A stretch of DNA of 64,000 nucleotides, taken from assembly GCF_943734655.1 (NCBI RefSeq), contig NC_071355.1:194121939-194185938 (forward strand). Reading direction: 5' to 3'. The notes under the pieces were generated by a model. That model was given only the letters and a program-made list of their open reading frames with translations. It did no database searches and was not told where the DNA came from. This document shows, piece after piece, positions 33,490 through 46,853 of this stretch. How positions within the stretch are numbered: position 1 is the first letter of the stretch; each line of letters opens with the position of its first letter. Origin of the DNA: Sabethes cyaneus (taxonomy: Eukaryota > Arthropoda > Insecta > Diptera > Culicidae). The position numbers and the translations under genes are program-made.

Positions 33490-34735
33490 TCGGAGAGACC
33501 GCTACCGCGGCACTAGGTATCGAGCCTCGCAGTACACAAAATGATTGGTTTGATGGGGAATGCCAACAAGCGCTGGAGGGGAAAAAACTGCTTAGAAAAA
33601 TTGTCTAAATATTGTCACTAGAGAGAACCTGGCCAAATACCGACAAACTAGGAACCAGTTAACCACGATCCCGAGAAGGAAAAAGCGCCAAAAGAAAAAC
33701 AGAGCTCGTGAAGAATTAGAACAACTATTGCCAGCTAATGACACGTGCAAGTTTTATGAGAAGGTGAACCAAACTCAGAAGGGCTACACACCGAAACCTG
33801 ACATGTGTAGGGACGAGGGAGGGAATCTAATCACAAACGAGCGCGAGGTGGTTGACAAATGGAAGCAGTTCTTCGATGAACACCTCAATGGCGAAGTCGC
33901 AGGAGGAGGCGGAATGGAAATTAGCCTAGCAGCGCCAATGGAAGATAGTAATGTCTTAGCACCTGATCTCCAAGAAGTCAAACAAGAAATCGGGATGCTG
34001 AAGACCAATAAAGCGGCTAGGAAGGACCGCCTACCGATAGAGCTTTATAAACATGACTGAGAAACGCTAGCAAAGGCTCTACACTGGGTTATTTCGAGAA
34101 TTTGGGAGGAGAAAAAGCTATAGGAGGAATGGATGGAAGGAGTGGTTTGTCCCATCTACAAAAAGGGTGATCGACTAAACTGCTGCAACTATTGCGGTAT
34201 TAGGCTGGTAAACGCCGACTACAAGGTACTCTCCCAGATCCTGTTACGCCGGTTGTCACCGATAGCACAAGGTTTCGTAGGGAATTATTAGGCGGGTTTC
34301 ATGGGGGCTCGCGCAACTACGGACCAAATTTTTACAATACGACAGATCTTGCAGAAATGCCGGGAGTACAACGTGCCCACGCATCACATCTTTATTGATT
34401 TCAAAGCAGCATATGATGCAGTCGATCGAGACAAGCTATGGCAGATCATGCACGAACACGGTTTTCCGGATAAACTGACGCGACAAACTGATCAGAGCTA
34501 CACTGGATCGAGTGATGTGTTTCGAACGCATCTCTAGGACACTCGAGACGCGGCGAGGCTTGAGACAAGGTTACGGTTGATCCTGCATGCTGTTCAACAT
34601 CGCTCTTGAGGGGGTGATCCGACGAGCAAGCATCGAAGCGTGAGGCACGATTTTTACCAAGGGTATCCAACTTCTAGGTTTTGCAGATGACTTTGATAGC
34701 ATAGCACGGAACTTTGCGACGGCGGAGGCAACCCA
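33490..34735 (+). mobile_element. LINE relic: endonuclease-RT linker and reverse transcriptase
   Basis: The best preserved copy of this LINE type. It reads NDWFDG-like VHKMIGLMGN near 33537, FYEKVNQTQKGYTPKPDMCR near 33752, VVDKWKQFFDEHLNGEVAG near 33848, LKTNKAARKDRLPIELY near 33997, a KKGDRLNCCNY-like segment near 34165, then HHIFIDFKAAYDAVDRDKLW near 34384 and RGLRQG-like text near 34555. The FADD-type catalytic box near 34678 reads FADDFDSIA. Stops at several places make it a pseudogene. Confidence 0.75.
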
Positions 34736-36210
34736 GCAAACCAGATATCGTATATTCACGTCGAGATTTAATCTTATATAAATGGATATCACATCGGACT
34801 CGTATAAATGTACACATGTTGTAAGCACATTGTGTTAATTTTATCGTATGTAATGCACACGATGATTGATATACGAATTAATAGTAAAAATCATAAATAA
34901 GTCGAAAGATAATCGGGTTATGCTAAGCGAATATCGCATATGACGATTTCTTAGATTTAGTTACCAACAATGGCTATCATGAAGATGTAATCGTATTTAA
35001 TTACAGTTTTCATCGGATTATGTTGTGCAAAATGTGTTATATGACCTCGTTTTACATTTATATACAAGCAGTGATAATCATGAGATTCTAGGTGCTTTAA
35101 AATATGATTTGCAACACGTTCAAATTTGTTGTTATTTCTTTACAACAAAAACAACAAAATAGAGAGATTTCAAGGATACGTTCTTAATGCAGATTTGTCA
35201 ACCAAAAAAATTAACGGTTTCTTCGCTTTTTTTTTAAATTTTAATATCTATTTATTTCTTTTGTTAAAATTGAATTTATTTCTATTGTGGCGGAATATTC
35301 AAAATACTATTTACTAGTTTGAAAAACTTTTACAATTACCTTTTTAACTATTTTAAAAATGTTAATAATTCAAATGAGCCCGCCTAAATATTAAGCAGCA
35401 AGCATATAATGATTATGACATACTGAGAAGACAATAAATGGTCTTTTTGAAAAAGCACTCTTTGAGGAGTTTGATTGTTTTTGGCGTATTAAAACCACGC
35501 AACGTAACGTTTTAAAAATTAAAAATGTTAAAAATAGGAACTCATAATTTTTTAGATACTTCTCTGATAGGTAAGTGAACGAACGGAAATCTTAAAATTT
35601 ACCAAGGAGAGTATTTCTCAGAACTGGGCAAGTCTAGATTATGTTCCATTCCGCTAATCTAAATGCCTTAATTTCAGTGCATTTTATGGCTTTTCAAAAG
35701 AAATGCAAATGTTAAGTGGAATTGGAAAAAGACATTCAGCATTAAACTGGTACAGTAAAAAATAATGTTTGATGCTTATTGTTGTAAGCAATTTTGAGCT
35801 GTCCTATAGTATCTAAATGTTCAGCATTCTGTTTTAAATAACTTTTAATTTCTTTTTAAGAGCTTCTGAAATAACAGACAATATTTTTGTACTTGAGCTT
35901 TAATAATGTTATCTCCATGTAATCAAATATGAATATGCATATAACGTATTCTAATGTATATTTAGAACAATCTGTACCACGGAATGCTAGCAAAGATACT
36001 GCATATTATTCCATAAAGTCAGCATTATCATTAAAAAACCCGAATTAATCCACCTAGCGGCGTGACCTAGCCTTTCTACTGCCACAATAATCATTATTTA
36101 ATTTCTCAGGAACATCTATAATTAACTTGACTATTTTTTCAAATATCCGTTCCGTATTCCCCAAAATCCTTATTTGCCAGTGAAATTCACAACGTATTGC
36201 GTAGAACAAT
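34736..36210. other. AT-rich intergenic sequence
   Basis: No gene recognised. Short TTTTT/AAAAA-rich ORFs are compositional. Confidence 0.4.
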
Positions 36211-37920
36211 TAGGGTATTTTGCCTATCATTGAACGATTCCAATGATTGGACAGCGTCCAATAAAACGCTAATTCTAGAATACATATACGCTCAAACCCT
36301 ATCAGAGTGCACGAATTATCCACTTTGATCAGTTGTGGATCATTTCTTGTAACAATAGCGTTACATAAGGCAAGATTTAATAACAAAAATTCATGTTAAA
36401 CATTGTCATATACAATATGGGCTATAACCCTCAATTTTGTTAGCATTTCAGATAAGAAACATGTCTCACTAATTAACGTTTAAAATAATTATATTACCAT
36501 ATCATGCTGTGCACAGCTAATAATATTCATCTATGCACTATTAGTCGACATTTTCAAGCAAAATAAAAAATTACTTATAGTTTTTAAAGTATTAAAATTT
36601 GACTGTTTTATCATTGGACAATAAAGCAACTATTGTCCTAAGCTTATACAAGAACTGAAATAGCATGAAAAAACCGCATTACTTCTCATTATGCATGTGT
36701 ATTTGACAGTTTTTATGTTTATGGCACTGTTTACAAATGGTTTTCATTTGTACTCAATTTTTTTTATTTTATATACATACATGCTTTTATTTATTTTTTG
36801 TTTTAATACAACAATTTCGAGAAAAATAGTCTTATTGCAAATTAAAGCTACTCCAGATTTGTTTAAAATATTTGTGCTTGTACCTTATCTGAGAAATTTT
36901 ATAATCGTATATTTGATTTGGTGAAAAGTGCCTGCTCCTGAATTAGGGTAATCACAAAAATCATCATTTTAGTTTAAGATTTGAAGAAAATTAAGAAGTT
37001 TGAATCACCGAATCGGTCCGGTCTTAATGGTATTGACAGCAAACGTAAGATACTTCTATGAATATTGTAGAATAATATTGGGTTGAAACAATTTTTTTAT
37101 ATAACGTTGAAAATATTTTGTTTTCTAAATTTTTGCCAACAATGGCGAACTAGTTTTTCATATTTTTTGAGAGCTAAATAACATTTTATCATTACTTTTG
37201 AAAAATCATAAATTTTATAATTTTATTTCTTTTATAAATAAAGGTTTGATGATGAAACGAAGATGAAAGGTGCATTTTTTCAATTGTAAGGAAACGGATA
37301 TTCGCAGATTATTATCTTGCTAACAAATTTCTTTTGAGTAACCAACAGAGAAACAAACATAGTTTCCTTTGTAAAAAACAGTTCTTGCCATTAGACCGCA
37401 GGAAATAGAAGAATAGGAAAAAGCATGCTTCGAGGGAACCGTAAAGAGTGAATAATTTGCGGGAATGCAACAGAAATAAAGGAGAAGAGCATCGAAGTTT
37501 AGAAGGGGAAAATAACATCTCTTAAGAAATATATTGATAATTAGTAACATGTTAACTAAGTGCTGATTATTTTTAATGAATATATCTTAAGATGTACTCA
37601 TTCTTAATAGTAAGCTATCAAATTAACTTAAGGTCGGTGCAATATATTGCATGTCCAACCATTGGACAATAAGTGTCCAACTATAGGACAATACAGTTTC
37701 AGAACTGTTCAACGATTGGGCATTCAAGCGTTGTCAAAAAATCGCATATTTTACCATGAAAAGCTTATTTATTTCGTGAAAATGGCCATGTAATGTGAAC
37801 ATATTTTGTATCTGATTCTGATTTTAGTGTTTCTGTCTATTTGTAATTATTTGTTTAGCAAATATCGTTAAAATTCAAAACTCAGGGGCTTAGCTGTGCG
37901 ATCATTGGCAAATTACCCTA
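36211..37920. mobile_element. 1.7-kb non-autonomous element with inverted ends
   Basis: Left end TAGGGTATTTTGCCTATCAT and right end on the other strand TAGGGTAATTTGCCAATGAT agree at 18 of the first 22 positions. Inside, the word ATTGGACA and its complement recur (near 36235, 36613, 37659, 37675). No transposase is visible. The TAGGG start recalls the TAGGGG start of the element at 594-1572, so the two could be distant relatives. Confidence 0.5.
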
Positions 37921-38894
37921 TATTTTCTTTCCTTGGCTGCGTAAATACTTGTAAGCGTCATTTATGTTACTTGATGAACACCTTATTTAGTTTTATAATC
38001 GGTCGGCCTTAACTTTCGGGTTTCCGAGCCACATACGAAACTTGTTTTGAATTGACAATATGAAATATGTGTTCATAGTAGATTTTTTTATATTTTGATA
38101 TTAATACCATGCGTTCAAAAGTTAGCATCTTTGAAAAACAAGAGTTCAGAAAAATTATTATTATACTTCGCTTTTGAAGAAAAAGGATATCGACAACAAA
38201 ATAATTAATCTCAAAATTTCACTATTAGTTTGCTTGGCTTCAATTTTGCAATATATCTGAATTAGAAAAAATAACTGAATAGAGCATTAGATATGAAAAA
38301 GAGAAATTGAACTTTTTCTTAGCTGGCGCTCTTTCAGATAATAATTTTTGCATGAAAATCAAAACTTAAGCTTCTTTTGAATGTACTTTCATGAAAAGAT
38401 AGACTTGATTAGCTTGATCGCATCGTTTTTACAATGTTAGAGGGTTAGAAAAACAAGATGAGGTCGAAAAATAGTGCAAAAGCTGCGCCATAAACATGCT
38501 TGAGAATGGGAAATATGATCGATATGATTTCCAGTGCTTGTCATTTTTGATTTATTTATTAAAACATGATACATGACATAAGACATCTGTCCTTTAAAAT
38601 GTCACTAACGAAAACAAATCTTACAAAATTACTACCGTGCACCGTTTACTTCCTATTTTTCAAATAACATTTCTAATCTCTAATATCTAATGATTGAAAA
38701 GAGCATCTATTAATGCGCAAAATTTGTATGAAATTTGTATAAATTTATTTGGAAAAATCAACTCACTAGTATTTTAATCCTCTACACCACTACACCTACA
38801 TGCTTAAATTAACTGATTTTCTTCGCTTTTTGCTTTTCTTGTACAATTGTGAGTAACAGCAAGTGAAGAAAATGACAATTGAAATGTGAAATCA
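37921..38894. other. AT-rich intergenic sequence
   Basis: No gene or repeat boundary recognised. Confidence 0.4.
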
Positions 38895-39072
38895 AAGAAA
38901 AGAAAAAACTTTTCGATTGAATCCCACTATTTAATATTTATTTGCAACAGACACGTAGTTCGCCTACGCCGTGCAGGCTTCATCAGTGTTTTATTTCAAA
39001 GCGTATACGTATCTGTCGCGAATAAATATTAAATAGTGGAATTTAGTCGGTAAAAATTTTTTCTTTTCTTTA
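38895..39072. mobile_element. Foldback element, copy 3, both arms present
   Basis: Left arm (38895-38968) and right arm (39006-39072) are near inverted copies: AATCCCACTATTTAATATTT on the left against AATTCCACTATTTAATATTT read on the other strand of the right. The core reads CGCCGTGCAGGCTTCATCAG. It is the most complete member of the family, which extends to about 39120 (GTTCGTATTCCACTAAGAGG). Confidence 0.65.
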
Positions 39073-39120
39073 ATTTCAGAGTTCGTATTCCACTAAGAGG
39101 CTTCGAAAACTTCAGACAAT

Positions 39121-41285
<2,165 letters not shown>

Positions 41286-42690
41286 ATTCAGCCTCAAGTT
41301 CAATTTTTATTTTTATTTCAAGCCCAATTTTACCCTATTTCAAGCGCGATTGAAAGTTTAAATTCCAACCACCATTTTTTTCAAATTCAATTTAATGTCC
41401 CTATATAAAGTCCAAATACAAGTGTACTGCCTCTACTCGCATAACAGTACCATTTTCTATGGAGTTTCCTATATAAATGGGACTGCTATGCAAGTAGCGG
41501 CAGCGCAATTGAATTCCAATTTCACATCCTACTTCAGGACTAATTTCAAGTGCAACTTAATGGCCGATTTTGAGAATTCAAGTCTAATTTCAAGTGCAAT
41601 TTGAAGTTCAATTAAGGTCTAATTTCATGTCTAATTTAGATCCAATTTTATTTCCGATTTCAGGACCAATTTTAAGTGCAATTTGTTGTTGCATAAGTCC
41701 GATTTCCAGTCTAATTTAGTTCCAATTTCACCTCAAATTTCAGATCCAATTAAAAGTGCAATTTAATGTCCGATTAAAGGTCACATTCAAATCTAGTTCC
41801 AAATACAATTTAAGGTACAATTGAGGTCTATTTTTAATACCCCATTTAAAAGTTACTTTCAAGTTCGATTTAAATCCAATTTCGCCTCCGATCTCAAGTT
41901 CAATTCAATGTCCCATATTAAGTCCAATTCAATTCCAATTTTAGATTAGATTTCAGGTCCAATTTCAAATAGCATTTAATGTCCAATTTCAAGGTTAAAT
42001 TCAGGTCTAATTTCAAATGCAATTTGAAGTTCTATTGAAGTCTGACTTCAATGTCCCATTGTAAGTCCAATTTCAAGTTTGTTCCAATTTTAATTTTATT
42101 CCAATTTTACCTCCGATTTCAGACATAATTTCTCCTCCGATTTTAGGTCCAATTTCAAGCGCAATTTAATGTACGACTCAAAGGGCGAATTGAAGTCTAA
42201 TTTAAGTGCAATTCGAAGTCCTATCGAGATCCAATTTCAGTGTCCAATTTTAAAGTCAATTTCAAGTTCAATTTAATTACAATTTCGCCATCGATCTCAA
42301 TTCCAATTTGATGTCTCATTTTAAGTCCAATTCAGTTCCAGTTTTATCTCCGATTTCAAGTCCAATTTCAAATGCAATTTAATGTTCGATTTTAAGGTTA
42401 AATTCAGGTCTAGTTTCAAGTGCAATTTGAAGTTCTATTGAAGTCCAATCTCAATGCCTATAAGTATAAATTAATTTCAATTTTACCACCGATTTCTAGT
42501 CCAATTTCATGCCACATCTCCAGTCTAAAATCTCCAGTCTAAAGTCTCCAGTTTCAAATCAAATTTCAAATTCAAATTCAATTTCAAAATCCGATCGGTC
42601 CGATTTCATGTCTAATTTAGTGTCCCACTTTAAGTCCAATTTCGAGTCTAATTTAATTCCAATTTCACCTACGATCTCAACCATATAGAA
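41286..42690 (+). repeat. Two-level degenerate satellite
   Basis: A 13-15 base unit around TCCAATTTCAAGT is repeated loosely over 1.4 kb. A higher-order period of roughly 200 bases is visible: the phrase 'CAATTTAATGT' recurs near 41555, 41762, 41975, 42165 and 42378, each followed by similar text (TTCAGGTCTAATTTCAA, GCAATTTGAAGTTCTATTGA). Confidence 0.75.
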
Positions 42691-42892
42691 GTCATTTAAA
42701 ATTGAAAGTCGAATGTACAAACTACAAATTTTTCTCTCACAAGAATGGTTGCAAAGGAGATGTAGCTTAGAATGTTAATGAGTGGATAAAAGAGTTTGCT
42801 TTACTTCTCCCATAAGATTTACATAGGAAAAGCAAAGTAAGCTGTTTTATTCATACGGCCTGTTATTAATAATAATTTCATTTCAATTTCAA

Positions 42893-43110
42893 CCGCTTTG
42901 TTGGTTTCGAGGTACGATGCTGGTCTAACAAGCCAGTCGTCGTATGTTCGAATCTCGGTTAAGCGGTGCTGCTAGATAAAGTCAGTAGGATTGTTGCACT
43001 AGCCCCGTAATCATTCTGTACTCTAATAGCCGGCTGTGAAGTCTTTCGTTAAAGAAGGGTCAAGTCTAAGAAAGACGTTTAAGCCCAAGGCTTTGCTTTT
43101 TTCATTACAA
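42893..43110 (+). mobile_element. tRNA-derived SINE
   Basis: The head carries GGTTTCGAGGTACGATGCTG and the box B-like GTTCGAATCTC about 45 bases later. A body follows with GTTGCACTAGCCCCGTAAT and ACTCTAATAGCCGGC, and a tail ending AAGGCTTTGCTTTTTT. Its 3' half matches the truncated copy at 2.5 kb. It recalls the Feilai group of Aedes SINEs, from memory. Confidence 0.6.
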
Positions 43111-43541
43111 TTTTCAACTACAATTCCTCTTCCGAAGTAATCATTTTTCAATAACTAAAATTATTCATCGCACAGGCGGTAAAGAGTTAAACCTTTAACA
43201 AACGCAAATGACCCAAAGTCTAAAATCACATTACATTGGGCATTGATCTTTCGTTCGCCATTGCTTTGTAATCACAATAGGTGATACAACTGAGTATAGT
43301 GGTGATAAAAGCGCGCTAACTTTTCGCATGTAAATCGTCAAAAATACAGTTTAATGCGTAAGTTATTAGTTATGTTAAATGGTACTTGAAAATTAATTGA
43401 TAAAGAACTGTAATTAATATCTTCAGGTACAGTTATAATCGGTAAGTAGACAAATAACTTCGACAAATCGATCATAGCATAACAATGGCTTCGTTTTAGA
43501 TTCACCTCTTAAGGAACGTGATAGATCAAACAACGGCAAAA
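43111..43541 (+). other. Lamin upstream region with splice-like signals
   Basis: ATATCTTCAG at 43428 followed by CG|GTAAGTAG at 43441, and CTTCGTTTTAG at 43500 before the coding exon, suggest 5' leader introns. A transcription start is not identified. Confidence 0.4.
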
Positions 43542-45197
43542 ATGTCTCAACGCTCGAAGAAAGCCACCGTCAAGGCAACATCCACCTCGGGTGCACAGTC
43601 GGTGTCCTCGTCCGCATCCACCGTATCGGAAAGCTCAGAAACGGCACTCAGTCCGTCCCGTCACAGTCGGCTGCAGGAGAAAAATAACCTAATGAACCTG
43701 AACGATCGGCTGGTGTGCTACATAGAACGTGTTCGCTTTTTGGAACAAGAAAACTCGCGCGTTTCGCTGGAGCTGTCCGCCTGTCAGGACGCAGGCCAGC
43801 GGGAGATCGCGAACCTGAAATCAATTTACGAGGGGGAACTGGCCGACGCACGAAAACTGCTCGATGAGACGGCACGGGAAAAGGCGAAGGTGGAAATCGA
43901 TGTCAAACGGTACTGGGAGGAAAACGATATGCTGCGAATGAAACTGAACAAAAAGACTAAGGAGTTGACGGAGGTGGAAAAAGATGCTCGTGCCAATGAA
44001 TCCCGGGTCATCGAACTGACAGCGAACTACAATAGTGCCTGTTTGGAGCGTAAAAAATTGCAGGATGAACTCCGGGAGTCCGAAATTGAGGCAGCTAAAC
44101 TGAGGAAAACATTTGAAACAATGCGAAAGGATTTGGAACATGAAACATTGCTGCGAGTGGATCTGGAGAATAACGTTCAGAGCTTGAGGGAAGAATTGAC
44201 CTTTAAAGACCAAATCCACAGTCAAGAGCTGAGCGAAAGCAAAATGAGAAAGCAAAGTGAGCTGACGGAAATGGATGGACTGCTAATGGAACAGTATGAA
44301 ACAAAATTGCAGCAGACACTGGCGGAACTTCGGGAACAGTACGACTCACAGCTGCGCATAAATCGGGATGAAATTTCCGATCTGTACGACGCTCGTGTGC
44401 AAAGTCTAGAAACTCGTCTCAACGCGGAACGCGCTGAGTACGAAAATGACCGGTTAAAACTCGAAAAGGAAATCAACCGGCTGCGCGATGAAATGTCTTT
44501 CCAGCTGAAGGAATATCAAGATCTTATGGATATCAAAATATCACTGGATATGGAAATAGCGGCTTACGATAAGCTGCTCGCATCGGAGGAAACTCGCTTG
44601 AACATCACACCGAACCTGACCGGCACGACGTCCAATCCTGGCAGCTTCAGCACATCCTCGCGATTGTTCCGAACGCCCTCGCAGAAGCGCAAAAGAAATG
44701 CCATGGATGATTCGTTGGACTACTCGATCACTTCTTCCGCCAAGGGTGATCTTGAATTAGTTGAATGTGATCCAGATGGAACGTTCGTGAAAATTCACAA
44801 CAAATCAGACAAAACACGCAACCTGGATGGTTGGCAGGTCATCCGCAGGACAGAGAACACTGAAGTGGTTTACAAGTTCCCGAAATCCACCAAAATTGCG
44901 GGCAACACTAGCATTAGTATCCTGTCGGCATCCAGCGGTCAGAAGAACAATTCTCCCGCGGTTCTCGTTATGAAGGGTCAATCTTGGGCTAGCGGGGATA
45001 GCATGATCACCGTGCTGATCAACACCGATGGGGAAGAAGTAGCCTATGCTGAGCGAATAAAAATGAAATCAATCAACCATTCCGGCCCGAGAGATAAGTA
45101 CTTTCTCGAGGAAGGTGGAGCCCGACTGGGCGTGACTCCACCGAACGCAAAACCCGCGAAAGGGGATAAGAACGATGAACAGTGTGCGGTGATGTGA
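43542..45197 (+). CDS. Lam: B-type nuclear lamin
   Basis: An uninterrupted frame of 551 aa starting MSQRSKKATV. An earlier in-frame GTG is not a credible start. Head 1-43 contains a mitotic-type SPSRHS site. The rod, about 44-353, begins LQEKNNLMNLNDRLVCYIER and ends with the intermediate-filament signature EYQDLMDIKISLDMEIAAYD. Then come a basic nuclear localisation signal KRKR (382-385), a lamin tail Ig-like domain (about 402-508, with NLDGWQVIRR) and a C-terminal CaaX box CAVM for farnesylation, which marks it as B type. It builds the lamina under the inner nuclear membrane. Coil 1 aligns without gaps to a standard lamin, but coil 2 is about 49 residues short near residue 290. No intron interrupts the coding region. 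It is convergent with the acyl-CoA oxidase gene. Confidence 0.92.
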   Translation: MSQRSKKATVKATSTSGAQSVSSSASTVSESSETALSPSRHSRLQEKNNLMNLNDRLVCYIERVRFLEQENSRVSLELSACQDAGQREIANLKSIYEGELADARKLLDETAREKAKVEIDVKRYWEENDMLRMKLNKKTKELTEVEKDARANESRVIELTANYNSACLERKKLQDELRESEIEAAKLRKTFETMRKDLEHETLLRVDLENNVQSLREELTFKDQIHSQELSESKMRKQSELTEMDGLLMEQYETKLQQTLAELREQYDSQLRINRDEISDLYDARVQSLETRLNAERAEYENDRLKLEKEINRLRDEMSFQLKEYQDLMDIKISLDMEIAAYDKLLASEETRLNITPNLTGTTSNPGSFSTSSRLFRTPSQKRKRNAMDDSLDYSITSSAKGDLELVECDPDGTFVKIHNKSDKTRNLDGWQVIRRTENTEVVYKFPKSTKIAGNTSISILSASSGQKNNSPAVLVMKGQSWASGDSMITVLINTDGEEVAYAERIKMKSINHSGPRDKYFLEEGGARLGVTPPNAKPAKGDKNDEQCAVM

Positions 45198-45342
45198 TCG
45201 ATCGGACGAAGATAGACGTTTTGTGGCGGTTGTAATGGAGGAAGTAATTTTTGTGCAATTTAATTTAAATTGAAAACATGGAAAATGTATACAACTTAAA
45301 GGTTGTTGTGTGAAAAATTTAATGTATTTTTCTAACATGTGT

Positions 45343-45348
45343 AATAAA
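45343..45348 (+). terminator. Polyadenylation signal of the lamin gene
   Basis: AATAAA about 145 bases after the lamin stop codon, followed by T-rich sequence. Confidence 0.65.
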
Positions 45349-46853
45349 GTTTGCTTTTTTTATAGATTTATACAATCGCAATTGACAAAATTCGTTTAAT
45401 CGTTTGAAATTTGAAGCAAAACTTTAGTAAAACTCGAGCGCTGATTTTAAATTAAATTCAATACATTTAAAGCAGAAAAACGCTATTCAGAAATTGATTT
45501 GTATGTTAGCTATAGTATAGATAAATACTTTAAATATCTACAGAAAATTATCTAGGTATTCGATTTGTAAATTGAAGATTGTTCCAGAATCCAGCGTAAC
45601 AATTTCCCAACTCATTCACGATAAGTTCAAACTTACCTTACAAATTGTAGAACAAAGAAATAACCGGATAAGCTCAGTTTCAACTAGAATAGATTCGCAC
45701 TTTTCTGTTCAATGTTTCAGAATAAATTATTCAAATACCTACAAATTCAAATACCTATCACGCACAAAAATATTGACAAAATATTGACAACTGAAAAAGT
45801 TGCACCCAGTTTGGCACGCGCAGTCTACTTCGATCTTTCGACATCACGTTTTATAGATATATCGGACTTCCTACTTCAGCCAGTTTTTGGCACATTGTTA
45901 AGACTCTTAAAATAAATAAAATCCTTATAAATTAACAATTTTACTGCTTGTGGTAAATTATGTAATTTTCAGCATCACGACTGGGATCGTTCGCGTATCA
46001 TTCTTTTAAAGTCAACAACTCTGTTCACACTGAATCTATTTCATTTCTCTTAAATCAGAAAACGCCCCCTTTTTTCGCTCACAACTTGCGTCTGCTTTAT
46101 TTCGCTACAGTAAATGCGTTATTTGTTTCACATTCAAAACAACTACATAGTTCCATTATACATATCTCGTCGTATACATATTGGGACTCATAGATAACAT
46201 TAAGTATTTCTCGGATAAATAAATGGAAACCTTACAGGAACACAGAGAACAAGAAAAAAACAAGTAACTACTATCTAGTAGCAGAAAGAGGTAAACGAAC
46301 GGTTAAACAGTCATTTAAATGTGATAGTTAAAATTGTTTCCAGTATTACTAAACGGATAATTCGACCGAAAACGCGTTGAAAACAGGAACATTTCAACTA
46401 CAGTGAGTGGAGAATCGATGTCGTCTTAAAAACTCTCGAGGATGAATTGTATATAGAAACAGGCTATCCTGTTCTGGTTTGTCTAAAATTTGTTTTGTTT
46501 AAAGTTTAATATAAATATCTAGGTATTCAAAATAAGACACATGTTGTTGATTTTAACCATACATATACGGTTGATTGGTAGGTCAGTGTATACGCTGGGA
46601 AATCAGGGAATATCATTCTACACACTGTCGCACTAGAACTACACGTAATTTGATTTTTCACCTTGCGTTCTGTCTCAGTCGACTGGATGTCGAAAAAATA
46701 AACTCTCACAGCTTATGGTTTCGTTTCCGGAGGGAGGAATCGGGATCGATTGCACTACATATATGTATAACATTCGCTATAATTTCTGCGCTAGATTTCT
46801 TGCATCTTTTTTGTTTGTAACCCGTAGTTTAGACCGTAATGGCAATCACTCGC
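45349..46853. other. Intergenic between convergent lamin and acyl-CoA oxidase genes
   Basis: The 3' untranslated region of the oxidase gene must lie at the right side. No other gene recognised; short ORFs lack domains. Confidence 0.4.

Noticed and set aside
43518..43541. Lamin start eight codons further upstream
   Set aside because: The codon is GTG; the ATG at 43542 opens a normal lamin head and is the credible eukaryotic start.
43821..44476. Long minus-strand ORFs inside the lamin gene
   Set aside because: Antisense shadows of a coiled-coil coding region.
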